A DNA stretch of 64,000 nucleotides from Acanthamoeba lenticulata (lineage: Eukaryota; Discosea; Longamoebia; Acanthamoebidae), in contig NAVB01000197.1 in NCBI GenBank assembly GCA_002179805.1, forward strand, positions 44,238 through 108,237, read 5' to 3'. The notes under the pieces were generated by a model. That model did no database searches and had not been told where the DNA came from. It saw nothing but the letters and a program-made list of their open reading frames with translations. Positions 1 to 11,600 of this stretch are shown piece by piece; the stretch's first letter is position 1, and each line of letters opens with the position of its first letter. Position numbers and translations under genes: made by a program.

Positions 1-1338
1 TTAATACCGGAGCAGGTGATCGGGCTCGACGTGCCAGAGGAGGTGCGGACGAAACTTTTCGTGGAGCTGCGAACCTACCACTCTTCGTCGCACCCCTCTA
101 TCGTCTCCTTCTTCGGCGCGAGCTACGAGGTGGGCCTCTCCTTGCCTTTTTGCATTTTTCAGCTTTTAATTAATTTTAATGAGCAAAAATCATTATGATA
201 TTTTATATTTTGCACTTGTAGGAGGGCAGCATCCGCATCTTGCTCGAGTTCATGGACGGCTCGCTGGCCGACATCAGCGGCCGCAGGCCGCTGCCAGAGA
301 ACGTGCTCTCCAAGATCACCGCGCAGATCCTGCGCGGGCTCAGCTATCTCCACAAGGACCTGCACATTGTACATAGAGACATCAAGCCAGCCAACATCCT
401 GTGCGTTGCCCACTTTTGCTTCCGCGGCCACTTTTCAGATCCTCTCACAACGCTAACCCACGCGTCCACTAGCATCAACACGCGAGGCGAGGTCAAGATT
501 TCCGACTTTGGTGTCAGCGCACAGCTGACTGACACGCTCGGGTTGGCTAAGACCGTTGCCGGCACTGTAACATACATGGACGTACGCAGCCCGATGCGCC
601 CCTCAACTCGTCGCCCTTCCTCCCTTCGCCCACTGGGCCTGGGCGCGGAAGACATGTTTAGATCTTGTGTTATTGACGCAGCACGCTGGTCACGCGCAGC
701 CGGGCCGCATCGCCGGTCAGCTGCACAGCAGCAACTCGGACGTGTGGGCGCTCGGGTTGACGATCATGGAGTGTGCGCTGGGCTACTACCCATACCGACC
801 ACCAAGCATGGAGAACGAGGTATGACACCCATGCCCAATGATAATGCCTCCGAGAAGGAGGGAGATTCAGGTCCTGAATTGTACGCCAACAACAATAACA
901 GGTGGTCCAGTTTTTTGACCTCTACGACGCGATCGTCAACCATGACCCGCCCACGTTGCCACCAGACCGATTCTCCAAAGAGTTCTGTGATTTCGTAGCT
1001 GCCTGGTATGTTGTGCTGGGAGCTTGTGATGATGGTTGTCACTGTGTGACATCGCTCTCATCTCCTTCTTCTTCCGTACGCTGTCATTGCCGCGACCAGT
1101 CTGTGCAAGAACGCCACGAAACGACCTTTTGCTGCTGAACTGCTGGTACGTCCTCCTTGCTTGCACTTGTGATCTCTTTTTGAAAAGAGTGTTGCGCGCT
1201 ACCTGCTGTTAACCTCCATTTGCGGTGGGATGGGATTCATGCATGTAGAATCACCCTTTCATCAAGAAGTATGAAAGCGATCCCGTGGATGTCGCGCAGT
1301 GGGTGCGAAGCGCGTTTGCCGAGCGGCAGCAAACCTGA
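1..1338 (+). CDS. MAP kinase kinase-like protein kinase, 3' part
   Basis: The window opens inside this gene; the first codons read LIPEQVIGLDVPEEVR, a C-helix-like stretch of an MKK N-lobe. Later exons give the catalytic loop VHRDIKPANIL (about 368-400), the DFG motif in VKISDFGVSAQL (about 493-528), and an activation loop ending GTVTYM with Thr residues at positions where MKKs are usually phosphorylated. Joining the intron after YMD to the acceptor before CCGGGC (about 698) yields YMDPGRIAGQ, the expected P+1 loop, followed by SDVWALGLTIMECALG. The last exons give an RPFAAELLNHPFI motif and stop at 1336-1338. These motifs fit the STE7/MEK group, which phosphorylates MAP kinases on Thr and Tyr in the cytosol. 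At least six introns are present; the donor at 1146 reads GTACGT. The 5' end and any docking site lie outside the window. A related STE kinase is the main alternative. Confidence 0.85.
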
Positions 1339-1522
1339 GCTGCGCGCAAAAAATAATAATGATTCAATTCAATTTTTTTCCTGAACAAGTTTTTTTTCGA
1401 TTTCGAGGAAGCGTTCATTTCAGGCGTACCGTGCCGGCAAGCGGATCCGGCCCTGAAATCTTCTCCTCTCATCCGCTACACAGTTGCATCTTCTACTCTC
1501 GACCTCGGACTCAACAGCAAGC

Positions 1523-4500
1523 ATGTCGGAGGACGAGTTCGATTTTGATAAGCAAGTGGCGAAAACGGACGAGAGCCCATCGAAGAAGAAGACCACGAGC
1601 CCGGCGAAGAAACCGGCTGCAGCCGCAGGTGCGCGTAAGACGGGAACCACACCGGCAGCCACCAAGCGAGCGGGCTTATCCTTGAGAAAGAAGACAGACG
1701 AGAAGAAAGCGAGCGAAGAGAAGAAAGCCGACGACGGTGTAGAAGAGGATGATAAAGAGGAGAAGGGCAAGAAGGGAGGCGCCAAGGGAGGCAAGGCAAA
1801 GGATGCAAAGGAGGCTGGAGCGAAAGCGACGAAGGAGAAGAAGCCCGTGAAAGCTCCTACATCTTGGAAGGACGTGAAGGCGTTCATCGCCGTCAAGGAC
1901 AAGGACAAGGCCAAATCGATCACTACAGCCATCGAAAAACTTGGCGGCAAGGTTCGATTCAAATGCCTTTCTCGTCGCAGCTGCAAGTGCATTCTCACGA
2001 GTTACGCTGTGGTGTACACCATCAGGTGCAATCTCGGTTTGCAGCCCTCACCACGCATGTGATTTTCGACGCGGGAGACAAGAACCACTACAACAAGGCC
2101 GTGGAGGGCAACGTGCCCGTCGTTACACCGGACTGGGTTGTGCAGTACGTTACCATCATAAAACGTCTCTCTACGCTGGGGTAGCGAATGCTGGTGAATC
2201 TTCAATGGACATGGTTGCTGCCGGTCAGGTGCGAGAAGGAGAACAAGCTGCTTGCGACCAACAAGTTTGCCGCTGAGCTGGGCGCCGCCACCGCCACGAA
2301 GGGCAAGTCCGCCACGTCGGCCAAGGCGGACACCAACGGAAAGGGCGCCGCGGCCAAGTCCAACGGCGCATCCTCCTCCACTACCACCGCCACTGCAAAG
2401 AAGGCTGCCGCAGACAAGAAGGCCAGCGGCAACAAGAAGGCCGCAGGTGACGATGAAGGTGCGGCCGTTTGATCCATACGTTAGCTGGGCATGAGCGCAT
2501 AGTCTTACGTCTGCCGACACACAGAAAACGAAGAAGGCGCGTCCAAGAACAAGGACGACAAAGAGGGTGAAGCCAATGGCGAAGATGAAGAAGGAGAAGA
2601 CGCCGAGGCGCCCAAGGCCGGTAGCAAGCGCAAGGCAAGCACCAAGCCGCCAGCCGGCGTCAAGCAGGAGCCCAAGAAGGGCAAGACCACTGCCGCTGCC
2701 GCGGATAAGGCTGGCGCCGACAAGAAAAACGACGGCGATGTAGACAAAGAAAACAAGGACAAGTCGGAGGAGGAGGACAAAGACGCCACCAACAAGAGGA
2801 AGCGCGGATCCGCTGCCGGCGGGAAGAAGGAGGGTGAGGAAGAGGGCAAAGGCGCCGCGGCCAAGAAGGCTAAGACCGCCACTAGTGCTGCCAAGGGCTC
2901 CAAAGGAGCCGCCGGCAAGAAGGGCAAGAAGAAGGGCGATGAGGCGGAAGACGACGCCGAGGACAAGGAAGAAGACAAGGAAGAGGGCAAGGGCAAGAAG
3001 GGAGGCGCCAAAGGAAAGAAGGGCGGCAAGACCGAAGGCAAGGCTGGCGGAGCCGCGACCAAGAAGAAAGAAGCGGCCGACGCCGCCAAGAAGAAAAATG
3101 CCTCGGCCAAGGCTAAAGGCAAGCAAAAAGGTGCGATTTCGGCCAACTCCACTCGATGAGTGCTCTCTTGAGCTTGTTGTTGACACCCAACAAACTCAAC
3201 AACAGCCGAGAATGAGGATGATCTAGACGAGGAGGAAGAAGAGGTTCTCGGTCCGCGCAAGAAGGGCAAGAAGGGCAAGGGTGCGTGTGCTCGCCTGTCT
3301 TCCTGGACCTGTTCTCCTTGGCTGATGCTTACGGCTTTTTCTTTGTGTGGGTACAGGAGGAGCGGCGGCGCAACTGCCGGTGGCGTACCACATCGTGTCA
3401 AGCTACTTGGACAAGGAGCAGCGGACCATGCTCGACGACCTGGCCTCGCAGCTCAAGGACGCCGAAGTCATCTGGGAGAACCACGTGACCGAAAAGGCCA
3501 CGCACCTGGTCTGCGGCGGCAACAAGCGGACGGAAAAGGTGCTCCAGGCCCTGGCCAAGGGCATCTGGGTCCTCAAGTGGGACTGGGTCATCGAGTCCCT
3601 CGAGGCCGGCGAGTGGCTGCCCGAAGAGAAGTTCGAGGCCCACGACTGGTTCCCCGGCGCCAAGCTCGCCCGTCTCGCTCGCGGTACACGTCGACTACTA
3701 TTTATTCGTTTTTTCTTCAATTCTTGATTTAAATCTATGAATAATTATACTAAAATCGTGCCCCGCACAGCCCAAAACGAGAAGGCAGGCCTTCTCCAAA
3801 AGAAGAGCGTGATGATCCGAGGCGGCGTGCGGGTGCCGCTTCACTCGCTGGAGCTGGCCGTTGAGCTGGCCGGCGGCACGGCGACGACGTCCTTCCTCGA
3901 GGCCGATTACTGCATCGTGGCCAAGGACAACGGCTACGAGCCCTGGATGGAGAAGTTCCCCAAGAACCGCACCGTGCATGTCGTCCAGGAAGACGTACGT
4001 GCCCTCTACTCTTTTATCGTTATCGTCGTCGTCATTCATGCTCACTTGCTCTTCCGACATGCGCGTCATGACCATGTCGACTCTGCGTGCTCTGTAGTGG
4101 CTGCTCGACAGCTTGCGAGACTACAAGCTGCTGCCAGTCAGCGACTACGCCGTGTCGACGACGCCGCCAGAGGGCTACCAGCAGCCGGAGCGGAAGCGCA
4201 CGCCGACCAAGCGCAAGAGGAAGGCCATCGAAGACGATGAAGACGAAGAGGAAAATGAGGAAGGACAAGAGGAAAAGGAGGAGAAGAACAAAAAGAAGCA
4301 GAAGACGACGACAACAGATAAGAAGGCCGCTGCCGCCGACGCCAAGAAGAGCGCGGCATCGCCCAAGAAAGGCGCTGCCGCGGCAGCGGACAAGGACAAG
4401 ACCAAGAAGGACGAGGACAAAATGCAGCTGGAGAAGGGGAAGACATCTGGCGGCAAGAACGCAGGGGAGGAGGAGGACGAGGATGATGAAGACACTGAGG

Positions 4501-4688
4501 ATCCCGACGCCAAGCAGGAGAAGGCGCCCAATGCCGCCAGCAACAAGGCCGCGGACAAGAACGACGCCGATGGTGACGATGGTGACGACGCAGAGGAGGC
4601 CGACAACAAGGCGGCCAAGGACGACACGGGACTTGATGGGCAGATGGACGTGGCGCTCGAGGAGGGCTCGCCCGACATGAGCTTTTGA
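1523..4688 (+). CDS. BRCT-domain protein with Lys/Ala/Glu-rich linkers
   Basis: The start MSEDEFDFDK follows a short leader and is preferred over a non-ATG extension from 1484. Three BRCT-like regions can be read. The first runs from WKDVKAFIAVKDK to VVTPDWV across an intron (about 1864-2145). The second runs from YHIVSSYLDKEQ through KATHLVCGG to WVLKWDWVIESL (about 3385-3600). The third contains LLQKKSVMIRGGVRVPL and ADYCIVAKD and continues into WLLDSLRDYKLLPVSDY (about 3790-4145). The linkers and tail are highly charged, dominated by Lys, Ala, Glu and Asp, with KRKR-like nuclear localisation candidates. BRCT domains bind phosphopeptides or DNA ends in DNA-damage signalling and chromatin, so a nuclear role is likely. 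The linkers resemble histone-H1-type tails in composition. I cannot assign an orthologue. The biased composition creates long open frames on the opposite strand. Confidence 0.8.
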
Positions 4689-4795
4689 GAACCGCGTTGT
4701 GTTCGCTTCAACCCGGGTTGGCTGCGGCAATAAGAGAGCCTTTTTTCTGTAGCGCCTGTTCTCGGTTATTTCCTTGTTTGTTATGTATCAGGAAG

Positions 4796-4831
4796 TTTGT
4801 TACATGTGATGTAACAAAAAAATGTAACAAA
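4796..4831. repeat. 10-bp perfect inverted repeat plus a third copy
   Basis: TTTGTTACAT (4796-4805) and ATGTAACAAA (4809-4818) are exact reverse complements separated by GTG. A further ATGTAACAA(A) lies at 4822-4831. The element sits between the BRCT stop at 4688 and the next ATG at 4868, so it could be a 3' hairpin of the first gene or a binding site upstream of the second. The symmetry is seen directly; the function is inferred. Confidence 0.6.
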
Positions 4832-4867
4832 GTACCCGTGCGGTGGTTCCTTAAAAAGGCCACCAAA

Positions 4868-5581
4868 ATGTGCAACAACAAGCAGTACTCCCTTCCAGAA
4901 GGCATGAACACTCACTCCAGAAGACATGAACAACACTCATTGTGCAAGAAATGTGGATTGAAGGCCACCAAAGACGAGCTGGAGAATCACAGCCACAAGA
5001 AGGGCCCGGTGCTGGCTAGATACACATGCCAGTGTGGCTCAACCTGGACCAGTGCCCACGCATACTGTGATTCATATCAGGTGCGTCACTTCCCCTTTCT
5101 TGGTCAGTGCAAACACTTCATTAACGGTGTTTGTGCACAGCAATGCAAGAAGTGCAAGGGAAAGGCCTACCCGCACAACGCACAATTCAAGAAAAAGGGT
5201 GATGGTGACTCACTGGCCCCGAAGCCTCACCTGGCCAACCTGTGCCAGCGGTGTAAATCAGGGCTGGAGTGTTCTGCGTTCAAGAACATGGAGCAAGTCC
5301 TTCCCGTCATCGTTGGGGCGTTCGAGAGCTATGAGATAAAGGACAAGAAGGAAACAAGAGGGGCAAGTGCCCAGGCTCAAAGAGCTGCTGGCTCTGAGTC
5401 GCGCCCAAGGCAGGCAAAGACACGCCGACGACAGCCCAGCAGACCCGCGAGGACGGCGAAACCAATCGGCACGGCGACAACACAGAGCCACAACACGTCG
5501 GCTTCGACGTACGTGCCACCGGCCCGAAAGAGGGGCACGAGAGGGAGAAGGGCCCCTTCTTCGGCCCAAAAGCTTGATTAA
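4868..5581 (+). CDS. 3CxxC-type zinc-finger protein
   Basis: Two exons (4868-5080 and 5141-5581) encode about 217 residues. The N-terminal half carries CKKCG, then YTCQCGSTWTSAHAYC, then after the intron QCKKCKGKAYP and LCQRCKSGLEC. This succession of paired cysteines, with a conserved W between the first pairs, matches the zf-3CxxC domain of ZAR1 and receptor-transporting proteins, which bind zinc and in ZAR1 bind mRNA. The C-terminal third is basic and rich in Arg, Ser and Thr, ending in PPARKRGTRGRR, and is probably disordered and nucleic-acid-binding. The 60-nt intron is in frame and has no stop, so its retention would also give a full-length protein. RNA binding is inferred from the family. 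The ATG used is the first in frame after the upstream inverted repeat. Confidence 0.7.
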   Translation: MCNNKQYSLPEGMNTHSRRHEQHSLCKKCGLKATKDELENHSHKKGPVLARYTCQCGSTWTSAHAYCDSYQVRHFPFLGQCKHFINGVCAQQCKKCKGKAYPHNAQFKKKGDGDSLAPKPHLANLCQRCKSGLECSAFKNMEQVLPVIVGAFESYEIKDKKETRGASAQAQRAAGSESRPRQAKTRRRQPSRPARTAKPIGTATTQSHNTSASTYVPPARKRGTRGRRAPSSAQKLD

Positions 5582-5842
5582 TTTGTGGAATGCACAGATA
5601 TTTTGTATATTTCAATGTGGCATTTCCGCGGGCTTTCGCCCACAAGTAGAGAAGAAGGCAAGCAATACTCGCCGCTGTTGGATAAAACCTCGTCTGGTGT
5701 GTTGGGTTCTTCAAGCAGCTGATTGCCCGCAAGACACACAGTAACTAGTCGTAGTTTCACTCGTAGATACACATAACAAGGTCCGTGCGTTGCTTGCGTC
5801 GTTTGTGGACTTGAAGCCTTACCCAACTTGGTGGCGCCACAG

Positions 5843-6336
5843 ATGACCAAGTACATGGTTGCAGTTGACGGCAGCGAGCACTCCAACAAGGCCTACGCCA
5901 TTGCTGCTAAGCTGCTCACCAACAAGGATGAGGTGATCTTTGTCACCGTTGCGCAGAAGGGCAAGGGTGCCGCCGCTCAAGATCTCCTTGAGACATGGAC
6001 GAAGAAGGCCGAAGCTGATGGCGTACGTGCTGCACAATCCACATTCTTCGCCAATTTCCAGCGAGGTTGCTCATCTCAATTCTTGAACAGTTCACGGCCA
6101 AGCCTCTCTTCCTCGAATCGGCCGATCCTCGTGACGCCATTTGCAACGCTGTTACGGAGCACAACATCGACATTCTCGTCGTGGGCACCAGGGGTCTGGG
6201 CACCATTAAGAGGTACGTTGTGCGATCTCGCACCACCACGAACCCAATCTAACGGCTCTCTTGCAGGATGCTTCTTGGCTCGGTGAGCAACTACTGCGTG
6301 CAGCACGCCTCGTGCGATGTTATCGTGGCCAAGTAA
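5843..6336 (+). CDS. Universal stress protein (UspA fold), small form
   Basis: Three exons (5843-6022, 6091-6212, 6267-6336) encode about 123 residues. The N-terminus MTKYMVAVDGSEHSNKAY is the first strand and nucleotide-binding start of the Usp fold. The middle gives NIDILVVGTRGLGTIKR, and the last exon gives MLLGSVSNYCVQHASCDV, together matching the G-x2-G-x9-G-S/N ATP-binding signature. A single Usp domain of this size normally dimerises in the cytosol and binds ATP or AMP. Both donors begin GTACGT. A perfect 10-bp palindrome, GTGGCGCCAC (5831-5840), lies just before the ATG. Two more Usp genes lie at 21885 and 24413 in this window. The stress role is inferred from the family. Confidence 0.9.
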
Positions 6337-6448
6337 AGAGACCCATCTTTCTCCAGCCACTTCTCTTCATCTTCTTTCCCGTAAATAATAAACATCTCTG
6401 CACATACGCGAGCCCTTTTTTTGTCAAGTCCTCGCTTCCTTCGTCTCT

Positions 6449-8496
6449 TCACGCTTGGCTTCTGCTGGCCGCCGAAGAGGAAGACGAAGAGGAAGAGAGA
6501 TGCTCCTTCACGTAGCCGCGCACCAGGGCGTGGGCCGACTCGCTCACGAAGAGGCAGCGCTTGCCCGCGTCCGAGTAGATGAGCCCGCCCACGTCGCGCG
6601 CGTACTTCTCAGCCTTCTTGAATGCCGCAACTTCATCGCGCCACCAAGTTAGGTTTGTTCAAGGAGACTTCACACGTGTGTGTGTGTGACGTACGCGAAG
6701 CAAACTGGTCGTAGAAGTATCCCGGCTCGAGGGTCAGGCGGCGGTCCTCGGCTTCCCACAGCCGCAGCTGGTCGGCGATCGACTCAGGGATGACGGGCGT
6801 GCTCTGCCTCATCTGTGGATGTGCGTTGGCCTCGAGAAACTGCACCATCATCAACAGCAAAAACTTGCTTGAGCTTTTGCAAGAACAAGTAAATAGAGAC
6901 GGACGCACACGAAGGATGTGGTTGGCAGAGATGCCGACACGAATGGCCTGCCGCACGTTCTCGCGCAGGAGGATGGCCATCGTCATGTTGGGCAGCTGGT
7001 ACTCGATCTGCGCAAAGAGGCTCAGCTGGAGCACTCGCACGGGGCTCGCCGTGTAGGCGTAGACCCGGTAGTCGGTTCCCACCACTATCCACCCCTCGCC
7101 GCCCTCTTCTGCGCTTCGAAGTCCGGCCGCTGTCGACGAAGGTGAGGACAACAACGATGAAGAAGAGGATGATGATGAAGTGGAAGAGGAAGAAGAAGAG
7201 GAAGAAGATGATGACGAAAGGCTGATCGCCAGCGGCGTTGGGTAGACCCACTTGGAGTCCCTGTGCGCGCGGTAGATGAGGCCCAGGTCCTGGAGGTCCT
7301 GCAAGAGGCTTGTCTGCTCCAGCGCGGGCTCCTCCATGCGATAGCCCTGTTGCGCGTTGATGTTGTTGATGACGATGATGGTGAGCGTGAGCATTGTGGT
7401 GTCGTGTGGTAACGAGGAAAGAAGAGGCTACGTACGTGGCCGACGGTGAGGAAGCTGAGGCGGAACAGGAAAGAGAGCACGTCGTGTACGACGTCGGCGC
7501 GCTCCTCTTGGAGGCTCCGCAAGTGGAGGAGCAGCAGCATCCACACCTGCGTGCGCAGGTCCTGCAGCAGGAACGGGAAGCCCTTGTCCGCGATCCGGAT
7601 CGACTGGTCGTCCCTGCCGTGTGTCGTGCGCCGTGCGCGTGTGCCATGAGCGCGTATGCCGTGCGTGTGTGCTACGAAAGCGCGTGTGGTGGGACAGGCG
7701 AGGCGGCGTTTACTCGTGAACGACCATGAGTTCGCCGCGGGTGAGGAGGGACACCACGCGGTCCGATGGCGGGCGAACGGCCGTGGAGCCCATGATGAAG
7801 AGCAGGATCGTGTCCCAGCACGCCGTCGTAAACGCTGCCAACGTGTCCAGGCTCGGCATCTCTTCGTCTTCCTCTTCGTCCTCATCTTCGTTGTCGCCCC
7901 GCGGCCGAGCTGCTGTGCGTTCGGGCCACGGCGCTAGCCCGCTGGTGTTGTTCAGCGTTGTTGTCATCATTATTATCACCATGAGGTCGATGAAGAAGCG
8001 AACGACGTGTGGCCCGTTGGCGGAAGGTTCAGGCGTGTACGAACCTCTCGGTGAGGACCTTTTGGAAGTTGGCGGCGAAGCGGCGATTAAACTCGTAGAT
8101 GCAAGACGTGCTGTCATCGCCCTCCATGTCGTCTTCTTCCTCTCCTTCTTCTTCTTCTTCTTCTTTTGTGTGATTGGGGCGCTCGCGAAGGATGCAGAGG
8201 GAGAGCAGTCGGCGGAGGGCGGCCTCGCCCTGTGACTGGTAGCGTGCGGCGGTCCACTGCTGCAGGAGCCGTGCGCGCGAGATGCGGCTCGACACGAACG
8301 CCAGACGAAGGACCCAATGCTTCGCCAGCGACGGCAACGACCTGCGCTCCCCGCTCGTGAGCTCAATCAATCGAAGATCATCCATCATCTTTGTAAGCAC
8401 GAACCTAAACACGGCCTGACACGTCCACGGGTCGGCATAGAGGCTATCGAGAGCCGCTTGTGGCAGAGCGGTCAGGTACGCCTCCACATCTCCCAT
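6449..8496 (-). CDS. GTF2H4: TFIIH core subunit p52/Tfb2
   Basis: The N-terminus MGDVEAYLTALPQAALDSLY is followed by WTCQAVFR and LAKHWVLRLAF. Later exons give VVHDVLSFLFRLSFLTVG, LQDLGLIYRAHRDSKWVYPT, WIVVGTDYRVYAYTASPV and ADQLRLWEAEDRRL. The last exon gives KKAEKYARDVGGLIYSDAGK and stops at 6449-6451. This order is that of Tfb2/p52, which anchors and stimulates the XPB helicase in TFIIH for transcription initiation and nucleotide excision repair. Unlike animal and yeast proteins, it carries acidic low-complexity inserts (Glu/Asp runs near 8140-8165 and 7865-7890) and a Ser run just after the YPT motif. These lie at loop positions and probably do not disturb the core. The gene reads in the same direction as the TBC-TLDc gene upstream, with only about 110 bp between them. 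Confidence 0.9.
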
Positions 8497-8609
8497 TCCT
8501 GCAGAAGAATCTGTTTGTGATTTTCAAGTCTTTTATTCCTCGAATTATTTTTTGTATTTAATTCCTTTTTTGAATTTCTGATGTACACGACCCAGGATGT
8601 GCGCTCCCG

Positions 8610-11600
8610 CTACTTGAAGCCCCACACTTCAATAGTGACGCATTGGAACTGGGTGGTATCCCCACTGAGTGGCTCGTTCTCGAATGTCTAGACGTTGTAC
8701 ATGTGAGCAAAAAAGAAAGAAGAAGAGAAGTGGTTGCCAAACCTTGCTCTTTTCGCTGGTGCCGTGCCACAGCTCCTCGTCCACGCATAGCCCACGCCTG
8801 CCATTTCACATTGACAATGGACGTCAGTCACACATGTGATCTTGGTCAGTGACTGAAGAGAAGAGAAGGAAAGGAAAGGAAACGCGTACGCGTCACCAAA
8901 GTAGAGGCCCTTGGGCGTGACGCGCACAAACTGCCTGGCGTGGCCGGCCAACCACGTCCACGACTTGACCTGAACAACGACAACAACAACAATTAAGTTT
9001 CAAGTTGAACCGGTCCCAAGTCGCTGTCGTATCGTACCTCGGGGACGAGCGTGAAGAGCATGTCATCGCGGGTCCCGTAGAAGTTCTCGTTCCGGCACAA
9101 GCGCAGTCCCTCAGTGGAGAACGCCCCAAATACCTGCGCGTCCACACACGATTCACGTTGATTCGATGCACACGCGCACAGCACACGCACGCGCGCACGT
9201 GCTCGTACCCGCCGCTGCCTGTCTCGGATCAGCAGCACCGCCGGACGGACGCCTTCGCACTTGTCGAGGAGCGACGACAAGCTGAAGCCATGCTTGGTGC
9301 TGGAAAACACGAGCATCGGGTCGCGAATGGTGAATCGCGACGGGATCAAGGACCAGAGCGCCTGGAACTGGATGTCGTCCATGAGCTCCGACGTCTCGGT
9401 GATGTTGGGCATCACCAGCGGGCGGTACGGCGGCTCTCTGCAGCGAGAAGAGTCACAACAACAACAACAACATGCAAGAAGATGGTGCCCCGGCTCTGCG
9501 TACATGACGTCGGCCACCTTGGGCCGGTTGGCCTCGTCAAAGGCCGATGTGTGCCGCGGCTGGAAGGACAGACCAAAGGCGGCCCGGAGCAGGCTGTCGG
9601 CGTCCTCCAGCTGCAGCGCGGCCTGCTCGACGATCGCCACAAATCCGAGCGCCGTGTCGGCCCGGACCAGCAGCCGGCGGCAGCTCTGCAGGATGGCCAG
9701 CGCGACTCGATAGAGCACATGGCTGCCCTCGGCCAGGTAGCAGTCAAAGATGCGCAGCACCGTCTGCCGCCCCACCCCGCCAGCCAATGAGCAAAAAGTA
9801 ACAGCGCGTTGGGGGCGCAATGGGGGGGGGGCGTGATGTAGTTTACGAGGAAGGGGAGGGCGCCGATGAACAGCCGCTTGAACCACATGTCGGCAAAATG
9901 CTCGGCTTCGACGCCCAGCACGTCCATGTCTGCCGCCCACCGCGGAACATTGGGGTGTCAGCGTCACGCGAGTAAGAGGCCGAATGGGAGATGTGGCGCA
10001 CGGGAGGAGACGTCGGGCAGACACTTGGCGATAAGGGAGCGGTAGGTGTGGAGGAACAGCGTCAGCTTGCGATTGCTCAGGCACAGGTACCATCGATTGG
10101 AGCGCGACTGCTCGAGCATGAGATGGGCGACGACGTAGGCATCAGCCTCCGAGAGGAACGTGAGCAGCACGCACACTTGAGGGAAGGGAAGAACAGAAAT
10201 GGGAACGACACGACGACAGCAGTGTGAGATCAACGCCACGAGGGATACAGAAGGTTGTGGCCGACGTGTACCCAGGTCCGGCATGGCCGGGACGTAGTCC
10301 ACGTCGGGATTTTCCTGCACCGGTGGTGTGTCGCATCACACGTGTTGGTGAGCCCGTCAGCGAGCGGACCACGGAACAGGCCCGAGGGAGGGGAGGGGCG
10401 GCACCATAGTGAGCGCCCACAGCAGGCGTGCGGCGGCGGTCACGCCCTGTGATGTCAGGAAATGGTCGCCTGTGGTGGGAGAAGCAGTCGTCAGCCGACG
10501 GATGAAAGCCGATGATCGGGATGATCGTGGCGGATGGAAGGATGAATGCATGAATGGATACCAGGACGAAGCTCGCCGCCAAAGGCGGGGACCTGGTAGA
10601 AGCGGGTTGGGAGGCGCTGCCCAAACACGCGCTCCAGGACGGTGGCGTAGTAGTTGGGGTAGGCGCGCTCAAACTCGACGCACCCGACCACCGTGCGCCA
10701 CACCTGGACGAGCGCGCGTGTGTACGTGTGAGCATGACGCAGCAGCTGTGTGACGTGGCTGATGCTGCATGACGCAAGGAGCGCCCGCGTACCGGCGAGC
10801 GCCTGGCGTCGGGGACGCCCTTCCTGATGTGGTCCCGCAGGCTGTGGACGCACTTGTTCCTGCATCATCGCGTGCAGAAGGAGATCGCGTTCAGACGACC
10901 ACAAACTGTTGGCGGGTTGATAGTCTAATAGAGGTGAGGCACGCACCGGTCGAGAGGAACGACGAGGGAGGACCACCGCTGGTCGGCCGATTTGGCCTTG
11001 GCCGCGTTGGACGGCGAAGCTCTCAACTGCGCGTAGGCGTGTTCGTCCCGCAGGGACTCGGCATTCTTGAGCCTGCACAATTCAACGTGTTGTCAAGACG
11101 GTGGGTGGATAGAATGGCGTGACTGGAGGACGTACTCGCGCGCAGAGCTCTTGGAGAGCTCAAACTCCTCCTCGATGTACTTGTCCACCTCGGCAGCCGA
11201 AGGAGGAGGAGCTGCATAGCTGGCGCGAAGGCCGAGCGACCCCACCGCTGGGGGCCTGTCGACGGTCACCCAGGGCTCGTCTTCCTCCTCCTCCTCCTCT
11301 TCTTCTTCTTCTTCTTCCTCTTCACCTTGCTGCTTGACGTTCGTGGTCGTTGTCGTTGTGTTCATGCACAAAACGTTTCTGGCTTGCTGCGCCAATACGG
11401 CTGGCGGACGATAGACGAGGCCGGGGTTGTAGTGCGGCAGCGTCACGCGCTCGGGACCGTCCAGGAAAGGGGACTGCACGCAACACATGATGAAGAAAAA
11501 TGGATGGATCAGCAAAGAAGAGACGGGTGAGCAGGGTGAAGATGCGTTCATACGCTCCGAACAAGTTCGTCGGTGGTGAAGGTCCATGTCTGGTCGCCTT

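Noticed and set aside
2002..3401. Long minus-strand open frames (up to 394 codons) opposite the BRCT gene
   Set aside because: They are shadows of the Lys/Ala/Glu-rich coding strand. They read as Leu/Ser/Phe-rich nonsense with no motif, while the plus strand gives BRCT domains.
9005..9790. 261-codon plus-strand frame opposite the TBC-TLDc gene
   Set aside because: The minus strand here encodes clear TLDc and TBC motifs with splice sites; the plus frame has no family similarity.
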